From contig JBANAY010000003.1 in NCBI GenBank assembly GCA_037952775.1, positions 5,704,001-5,768,000 of the forward strand: a stretch of 64,000 nucleotides of DNA. Reading direction: 5' to 3'. The notes under the pieces were generated by a model. That model saw only the letters and a list, made by a program, of their open reading frames with translations, did no database searches and was not told the origin of the DNA. Made by a program: the position numbers and the translations under genes. Positions 59,701 to 64,000 of the stretch are shown piece after piece. The first letter of the stretch is position 1; each line of letters opens with the position of its first letter. Source of the DNA: Clonostachys chloroleuca (Eukaryota > Ascomycota > Sordariomycetes > Hypocreales > Bionectriaceae).

Positions 59701-62700
59701 TCTCCGCAAGCCCATACTGTTCAAAGGCTACCATTTCAGATGCTTGATCCTGGACTTTTCGTAGAAAGCTTGACACTTTCTGTCGCTTATCCAGAATAAT
59801 TCGGACTGGAACAGTAGCCAAGACAGGACCAACCATGGATTCCAATCCAGGTACAGAGGCATTTCGGCCAGAGACAGTAACACCGAAGCATATATCGTCG
59901 GTATCACTATACCGGGCAAGAAGAATGGCCCATGCTGCTCGCAAAATTGTAGCCTTCGTAATAGAAAATTTTGTCTCGATGCCTAGTTGGATACTGCACT
60001 CAAAGGAGCCCGTGTCTCTCTCCCGACTTGAGCTCTTCACTTTTGGTTCGACAGGGAATCGAGCTCTGCTTGCACCCTCGAGCTGTAAGGTCCAATAGTT
60101 CTCAGCCTGAATCTTGTCAACCTTCAAGGCATACGCCACGAAACCCGAGTATGGTTGCCGTTCAGGTAAACGAGCATTGTGATAAGCAGTACTCAGAGTG
60201 TCAATAACCAAATCCCAACTCCATCCATCAAATGTGGAGTGGTGATTGATAGATACAAAGTATCTTTGACCACTGCTTTCTTCAATCAGAGCGTACCGGC
60301 TGAGCCTTGAGCCATACCCCATATCCAAGTGCTTCAATGTCTTAAGGTAGGATTGGAGATCATATCCCTCAAGTTCCTCCCACTGAGGAGATTCTTTGGA
60401 AATGACCTGCAATGATTTCCCATCAACGAACACGATCCTAGTTCTAAGGTTGGAACATATCTCCACTGTGCGGTTCCATGCCTTTTTGAATTGCAGCGTG
60501 TCAACACGACTCGGTATTCTGTACACATGTTTGGCGACATACGATCCAGAAACCTTCATCGTCAGGGCCATCAATCCTTCTTGGAGTTTTGTGCATGGGT
60601 AGACATCTTCGATGATCAAATCAAGAGGTAGACTACACCGCATATGGAAATCATTCGCGGTCAGCCTTCCGCGGGTCTGCTCATCGATCAAGCTTAACGG
60701 TTCAACCGAAGTCTCAGTTTCAACTCCAGCATCTACACTATCTGATGCCTTTTCAGCCACTTTACATAGCCTCGGGTCGTCAAACACATCCTTGAAAACG
60801 ATATTGATACCCTCCTGGCGTGCGTTGGCAACAAAGTGAATAGCAGTAACAGAATCACCACCAATCCTGAGAAAGCTATCATCGCGTCCAATGGACTCTG
60901 CAGGTATCTTAAGGCTCTGTGCCCATAGCTTTTGTAGCCGCTTCTCCATGGATGTCTCTGGTGGCCGTTTGATACTTTCGCTCAATGAATAAGACGCGAG
61001 CTGATCAGGGTCTAACGTCTCGGTGTGACGTAGTAATGCTTTCCGATCCAACTTGGCAGAGTTGTTGACTGGCATGTATTCACACGGAATAAAAAGCACA
61101 GGGATCATGTACTGCGGCATCGTCACGTTCAGCTCACCCAACATCCTCGAGACCTTATTTTTGGTCGCCTCGGTCATGGGAAGAAACATCTCGTTAGCCT
61201 CCTTGGCACCGGCACTTACTTGCTTCTCCTCCTCGTTGAAGCAGAAGTGCGAGATCAATCTCATGGTTGCTCCGATCTTGAGCACATTGACGGTAACCTG
61301 AGATGCTCCGTCTAAGGCATTGAGAATTCGGTGCTCAACCTCACCCAACTCGATTCGAAGGCCACGAATCTTGACCTGCGAATCACGGCGGCTAGAGAAC
61401 ACAATATTACCATCCTGGTCATAATATCCCAAGTCGCCCGACCTGTAGAATCTGTTCCAGTCCGGTTGGTCTCTTCGTATAGCCCATGGAGGTACATCTT
61501 CAACCAAAACCTCCCGTGACTTTTCTTGATCTCCTAGATATTCTCTCAATAAAGTAGGTCCTTGGATAACAATCTCGCCTACAACCCCAATCGGCGCAAG
61601 TTGAGATGGGTTCTTTGGGTTGGTAATCCAACAGTGAGATCCTACAGGCTTCCCCAGAGTTAACGGGTGCTCTTTGCTCGAGTTCCACTCATGAACAGTA
61701 TTAATGACACAAGTCTCTGCCGGTCCCCAGGCGTTGATGAGTCGCGTTTTTCCGAACCACGACTGCAACACGTCATGCCCGAGAGCTTCACCAGCTGTCA
61801 CAATCATTCTGAGGCTCGGGTAATCTTCTGGTTTCAAAGAATCAAGAAGTGTGGGTGTGATAATGGCAGCGTTTACTTGCCTATCATGGACGAATTCCTT
61901 GAGCGAGTTCATTCGCATGTGCTCCGATGGGATACACACACAGCCACCCAACATGAGCGGCCAGTAAATCTCGCCAACGCACAGGTCAAATGCGAAAGAT
62001 GCAAATTGCAACATTCGTATGTCCGACCTCATACCCAACGCTCTAGCCATAGCCACTTGACTACTCGCCAATGCTTTGTGTTCCATGACAAAACCTTTCG
62101 GTGTCCCGGTGCTGCCAGAGGTAAACAAGACGTAGCATGGGTCTCGTGGAGTCACAGCTGAAGTTCGTTTTCTTGGACCATTTTCAGGGCTACTTCGGGC
62201 TAGCTGTTCGTCAAGTGTGGCCGTCACCTCTAGTACAGGCGGGACCAGCTTTCGACACATCTCAGCATTGGATGGTGAAACGAGTACGAGCATGGCCTTT
62301 GTTTTCTCAATGATCTGTTCATGGCGCTGCAAAGGGTGTGAGGGGTCTAGAGGCACCCACGCGGCACCAGCCTTGTTAATAGCTAACATAGAAACAATCA
62401 TCCATACGGATTTCTCAAAGCAGGTATGAACAAGATCTTGCGTTTTGACACCATGTTCAGTGACGAGCACATGTGCGAGCCGGTTTGCAGCGCTATTGAG
62501 TTGGGAATAACTCAGTTCTGAATCCCAGGCAGAAACAGCGGGCTTATCCGGTGTTCTCATAGCCTGTTGTTCAATCAAATCGTGAACACATTCAAGAACC
62601 GTCTCCGATCTGTCTGGGTTGAAATTCACCACTTTCTGGGCGTCCCAGGTGCCAGCTACTGATACCTCCGAAAGTGGGATTTTATCTGATGTGACCAATT

Positions 62701-64000
62701 GCTTTGTGACATGTTCAAAGTTGTGACAGAGCGCTTGAATTTGGAACTCGGACAGCACTCCTGAGTTGTATGTCATGTCCATCTGAACGAATTCGTCATA
62801 TACGTGACACTGGATCACAAGAGGATAAGCAAAATATCCCTGCATCAAGTCCACGTCTGTGCCTCCATGAGCACTTGTGGGGATCAATAGAGCATCTGAG
62901 TCGTGACCCTCGTTGTTGCCAGACCAGTCGAGGTGCTGTCTAGGTTGGATGACCAATAAACTGGTAAAGTCACAGACGTCCTTTTCAACTTGCTCAAGTT
63001 TGGAGATATTCCGCAGGCCATATTGCTCGAAAGGAATCATACCCGTGGCCTGCTTTTGTAGCTGACGCAAAAATTCAGAGACTTTTTGGTTTCCATCTAG
63101 AAAGACCCGGATCGGCATTGTTGCTAACGCTGGACCCGCCATATCCAACAGGCCTGGAACTTCTGCTTGACGACCAGCCATGCTAGTGCCGAAGCATATA
63201 TCCTCAGTATCACAGTAAGACGCGAGGATGATTGCCCAAGCGGCACGGAGAATGATCGGTTTGGTAACGGACTGGCCATTTCTACATTCTTTAAGCTCGA
63301 TTCGTTGATGCCAAATCTTGGTTGGCGAGGATTGATCCGCAGCCCCTAAGTCAGAGTCCGGGGGGAATGCTGCTTTGGTGGCTCCTTGAAGCTGCGTACT
63401 CCAATAGTGATTTGACTTTTGTTCATCCAAGTCCAAGATATACTTGACAAACCGCGGGAAAGGTTGCGGTTCTCGGATTTCTTGCTTGTAGTACGCCCTT
63501 TGGAGAGTGTCCATTATTATCTTCGCGCTCCATCCATCGAAAACCGCATGATGCATTGTCCAGATGAAATGCGTGCTGTTACCTTGGCCACCCTTCACCA
63601 AAGAAAAATGGCTGAGCGGCGAACCATATGTCATCTTTACAGACTGGGCCTCATAGACCGCCTTTTTCACGCTTCCAAACTCCGCAAAATCCGGCTGCTC
63701 ATCATTTCGGACTACTACCTGCAAGCAGAGTCCATCAATGAATATGATTCGGGTTCGGAGGTTGGCACAAAGCTGGACAGTTTGCTTCCAGGCACTTGTA
63801 AACCGTTTCATACAAATGCCATCTTTCAATTTATAGATAAACCTTGCAATGTATGAACCAGGTTTTTTCTCCGATAGTGCCATTGCACCTTCTTGAAACT
63901 GCGTACAAGGAAATGCATCCTCTAGTTCTTGTTGAGGTAAAAGGCTAGCGCTGTGTCTCAACGTTTCCTGCCCATCCTTGGTGCGCAGCGATTCTTTCAA
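53774..64000 (-). CDS. Giant NRPS, upstream part: modules M1-M3 and first half of C4 (5' end outside window)
   Basis: A 3,408-codon open frame that runs off the right edge; no true start codon is visible. It opens just before C1 (QELEDAFPCTQFQEG), so at least one further carrier domain must precede it. Order: C1 (HHAVFDG near 63,545), A1 (TSGSTGTPKG near 62,110), T1 (Ser 60851-60853), C2 (HHSTFDG near 60,235), A2 (TSGSTGKPKG near 58,835), T2 (Ser 57563-57565), C3 (HHAVFDG near 56,950), A3 (near 55,555), T3 (Ser 54293-54295), then the donor half of C4 (VIEDAYPCTALQVG to LRTRIINSSG). The frame is lost at SDALKRGL within C4, where SDALKEAYSLKMTYG is the natural continuation. T-domain serines recur every 3,243-3,291 nt across all ten visible modules. 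Promoter and N-terminal modules are not in the window. Confidence 0.95.
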   Translation of the reverse strand: MKESLRTKDGQETLRHSASLLPQQELEDAFPCTQFQEGAMALSEKKPGSYIARFIYKLKDGICMKRFTSAWKQTVQLCANLRTRIIFIDGLCLQVVVRNDEQPDFAEFGSVKKAVYEAQSVKMTYGSPLSHFSLVKGGQGNSTHFIWTMHHAVFDGWSAKIIMDTLQRAYYKQEIREPQPFPRFVKYILDLDEQKSNHYWSTQLQGATKAAFPPDSDLGAADQSSPTKIWHQRIELKECRNGQSVTKPIILRAAWAIILASYCDTEDICFGTSMAGRQAEVPGLLDMAGPALATMPIRVFLDGNQKVSEFLRQLQKQATGMIPFEQYGLRNISKLEQVEKDVCDFTSLLVIQPRQHLDWSGNNEGHDSDALLIPTSAHGGTDVDLMQGYFAYPLVIQCHVYDEFVQMDMTYNSGVLSEFQIQALCHNFEHVTKQLVTSDKIPLSEVSVAGTWDAQKVVNFNPDRSETVLECVHDLIEQQAMRTPDKPAVSAWDSELSYSQLNSAANRLAHVLVTEHGVKTQDLVHTCFEKSVWMIVSMLAINKAGAAWVPLDPSHPLQRHEQIIEKTKAMLVLVSPSNAEMCRKLVPPVLEVTATLDEQLARSSPENGPRKRTSAVTPRDPCYVLFTSGSTGTPKGFVMEHKALASSQVAMARALGMRSDIRMLQFASFAFDLCVGEIYWPLMLGGCVCIPSEHMRMNSLKEFVHDRQVNAAIITPTLLDSLKPEDYPSLRMIVTAGEALGHDVLQSWFGKTRLINAWGPAETCVINTVHEWNSSKEHPLTLGKPVGSHCWITNPKNPSQLAPIGVVGEIVIQGPTLLREYLGDQEKSREVLVEDVPPWAIRRDQPDWNRFYRSGDLGYYDQDGNIVFSSRRDSQVKIRGLRIELGEVEHRILNALDGASQVTVNVLKIGATMRLISHFCFNEEEKQVSAGAKEANEMFLPMTEATKNKVSRMLGELNVTMPQYMIPVLFIPCEYMPVNNSAKLDRKALLRHTETLDPDQLASYSLSESIKRPPETSMEKRLQKLWAQSLKIPAESIGRDDSFLRIGGDSVTAIHFVANARQEGINIVFKDVFDDPRLCKVAEKASDSVDAGVETETSVEPLSLIDEQTRGRLTANDFHMRCSLPLDLIIEDVYPCTKLQEGLMALTMKVSGSYVAKHVYRIPSRVDTLQFKKAWNRTVEICSNLRTRIVFVDGKSLQVISKESPQWEELEGYDLQSYLKTLKHLDMGYGSRLSRYALIEESSGQRYFVSINHHSTFDGWSWDLVIDTLSTAYHNARLPERQPYSGFVAYALKVDKIQAENYWTLQLEGASRARFPVEPKVKSSSRERDTGSFECSIQLGIETKFSITKATILRAAWAILLARYSDTDDICFGVTVSGRNASVPGLESMVGPVLATVPVRIILDKRQKVSSFLRKVQDQASEMVAFEQYGLAEISRISPSFKQACDFTSLFVVQSQQPSDGLTDSVVEVFDEGKELTMDMMQDYFNYPLVTQCSLAGDHVDLTFVYDRNSLTESQLGTMSRHFGHIVDQLQQANGNTLQSVSVSGSWDLEYSVALNKDKIQLHADCIHHMITQNALAQPDHEAIYTTEESMSYAMLENLTSSLAIHLQSLGVRRGSIVGLCTQRSILGIMAMLAIFKAGGAFLPLDPAHPESRREALVKEVNASIIIVSPSTLSACQSMGSTAAILNLSKSFILKLSEQKQQSQEKSTPPSPSDLAYILFTSGSTGKPKGIMISHAALCTSMHGLAGFIDPHLNTRWLQFSTYTFDACIMEIFLTLAFGGTVCVPSEDERLQGAPKFMTEARVTGAVLTPSFVRTLAPEQVPLLEVLILAGEAPAQDVIDLWFGKLRLLNAYGPTEICVICCMYSYKSVLDSPLIIGGSTNSACWIVEPDNHNQLTPIGCVGELIIQGNTLAQGYLNDPAKTGMCFVQDLGFSKYCNVSTHNKFYTTGDLVRYTAEGEIEYCGRKDNQIKLRGQRIELGEIEHNIKALLQEAENVAVDVVRQPSGGEALIAFVNFAGTLGSGKPTEHIERSSEFLLIPDEKMTQRLKEVVQKLRNVLPGYMIPSMIVPLKKMLFISSMKIDRRGLRSIGENLSPKEMDAFSHENQDMTEPSTSMELKLRELWAQVLKLPSDRIGKYDDFLRIGGDSITIIHLVSLARQNGISIDMNTAFGSSRLDAMAASASISSMADGNSLFIPEPFSLLASDEKPVAMHQTRLQCTISTEQDIEDIYPCTTLQEGLITLAAKHPGSYIARHIFYLPDNVDSTRFKSAWDRTVSECQILRTRIILLGNKAIQVVLRNETSWDIPDEDGIKSLLGDMQNMQMGYGDRLCRYSLIEDSGKRVFVWTIHHAVFDGWSMRLILSLLNQCYHGLGTPEQLPYAGFIKYTQDLDLDASSQYWRTQLEGAQRATFPKNPLNKVEKAIKIFKRPMNFASTDMSMTRASVLRAAWAYMLARYCNTDDVCFGTTVSGRQAPVPGVVSVAGPTLATVPVRVKIDQNSTVSEFLESTQAQILEMVPFEQYGLQNISKTSPDAKEACDFGSLFVVQPMQHLTTTDGPQPVIELNSSNSNDEEMMESFFNYPLVVQVHLYQESIDFVMCYNPHVLPEHRIQAMYHHFGNVLQQFSSLPDAKLESVSISGEWDLKQAYEANSHYEPEVVDSCPHLLIGNHAQQDPTAMAICAWDGSFTYQELERETDRLANYLFNELSIAGGHLVALCFEKSAWYTIAAIAVNKTGAAWVALDPAHPPQRLQQIAQQANFRLVISAPATAEVSTCISQQSLEIDHSFSERLQRGKSDRNGPALTVSPRDLMYVLFTSGSTGTPKGVAIQHGAVCCSMMALGDRIGLSNTTKYLQFSSHVFDQSIMEIFGVLVHGGCVYVPSEHDRMNNLAAYIHESSINSMILPPSLARTINPDEVPSIDTILIGGEAGGREVFQQWYGSARVFNAWGPTEACVAAAAHEWKSIEDSNLTLGRPIGGYCWIVEPNNPKKLAPVGCLGEIAIQSPTLLKEYLLDEEKTREAVVTDMPDWAPNRESPYWNRMYRTGDLGFLNPDGTVEYAGRMDAQTKIRGLRIELGDIEYHVQAALDGSYHVAVDSQLRDGVTSLVCYFCPQSQKGVSSGRKDPHTEALFSSMTQELRMMLASLVEKLRGTLPPYMIPTTFIPCNHMPLLVSGKLNKKILKETTKALNREQLNNYSLLDTDKQAPETSMEITIQKLWAKILNINEDSIGRGDTFMGIGGDSIAAIQVVKAGRDEGIKITVKDIFADPRLWRVAETAKFLNPDQTVRSISPFSMLGQSISEQINAGNVSEECGLDARQVIEDAYPCTALQVGLIALSAKQPGSYIAKFVYKLSRHIDLPRFKESWMRTLEACPILRTRIINSSGLHTQLVIKNDTSWDDSTGDLKLSDALKRGL
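53781..53789 (-). other. Apparent frameshift in NRPS domain C4
   Basis: The coding strand reads ctaaagagaggcttatag. Removing one base (or adding two) in the AGAG run gives LKEAYSLKMTYG, matching the other C domains (for example EAQSVKMTYGSPLSHF in C1). As written, the frame ends at TAG a few codons later, and the next frame starts with the same C domain. Confidence 0.8.

Noticed and set aside
30032..64000. Three separate NRPS genes (one per long open frame)
   Set aside because: The frame borders fall in the middle of an A domain and a C domain, and both halves join without lost residues after a one-base correction; none of the apparent ATGs is at a domain border.
1..64000. tRNA, rRNA, CRISPR arrays or intact transposons
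   Set aside because: I saw no cloverleaf with a TTCGA-type arm, no spaced repeats, and no transposase or reverse-transcriptase motifs; I cannot exclude a small tRNA without a covariance search.

Overview
The window is genomic DNA of a filamentous ascomycete. The genes carry short GT-AG introns (about 50-115 nt) with CTAAC/CTGAC-type branch sites, a Zn2Cys6 regulator with a fungal middle-homology region, and fungal oxidative catabolism genes. A giant intronless nonribosomal peptide synthetase (NRPS) and fungal-type ankyrin/NB-ARC relics suggest a Sordariomycete, perhaps Hypocreales; that rank is inference only.

Layout. Positions 1-1.2 kb hold a decayed zinc-type (MDR) dehydrogenase. From 2 to 18 kb lies a run of intact catabolic and secreted-enzyme genes: an alpha/beta hydrolase with a Cys nucleophile, an extended SDR reductase, a metallo-beta-lactamase-fold hydrolase, a Zn2Cys6 regulator, a secreted type II L-asparaginase, an intradiol (hydroxyquinol-type) dioxygenase divergent from an FAD phenol hydroxylase, and an HSL-type esterase. 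From 18 to 23.5 kb are an APH-fold phosphotransferase, a probable PEX11-family protein and an unrecognised polytopic membrane protein. From 24.5 to 29.3 kb lie a broken NB-ARC relic and a large transmembrane-ankyrin gene split by single-base frameshifts.

From 30,032 to the right edge (minus strand) runs the 3' part of one giant NRPS gene, about 34 kb in the window with its 5' end outside. Ten complete C-A-T modules are visible (called M1-M10 from the N-terminal side), followed by a terminal thioester-reductase domain, so the product should leave as a peptide aldehyde or alcohol. There are no epimerase, methyltransferase or thioesterase domains. Two single-base frame changes (near 41.78 kb and 53.78 kb), each inside a domain, split the gene into three long open frames. 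The modules fall into two families that alternate with a period of three (X-Y-X, X-Y-X, X-Y-X, then Y), which points to growth by three-module block duplication.

How it fits together: the phenol hydroxylase and ring-cleaving dioxygenase share a divergent promoter and plausibly act in sequence on a phenolic compound; the hydrolases, SDR and regulator nearby may belong to the same catabolic neighbourhood. No obvious tailoring or export genes flank the 3' side of the NRPS, so any further cluster genes must lie beyond position 64,000.
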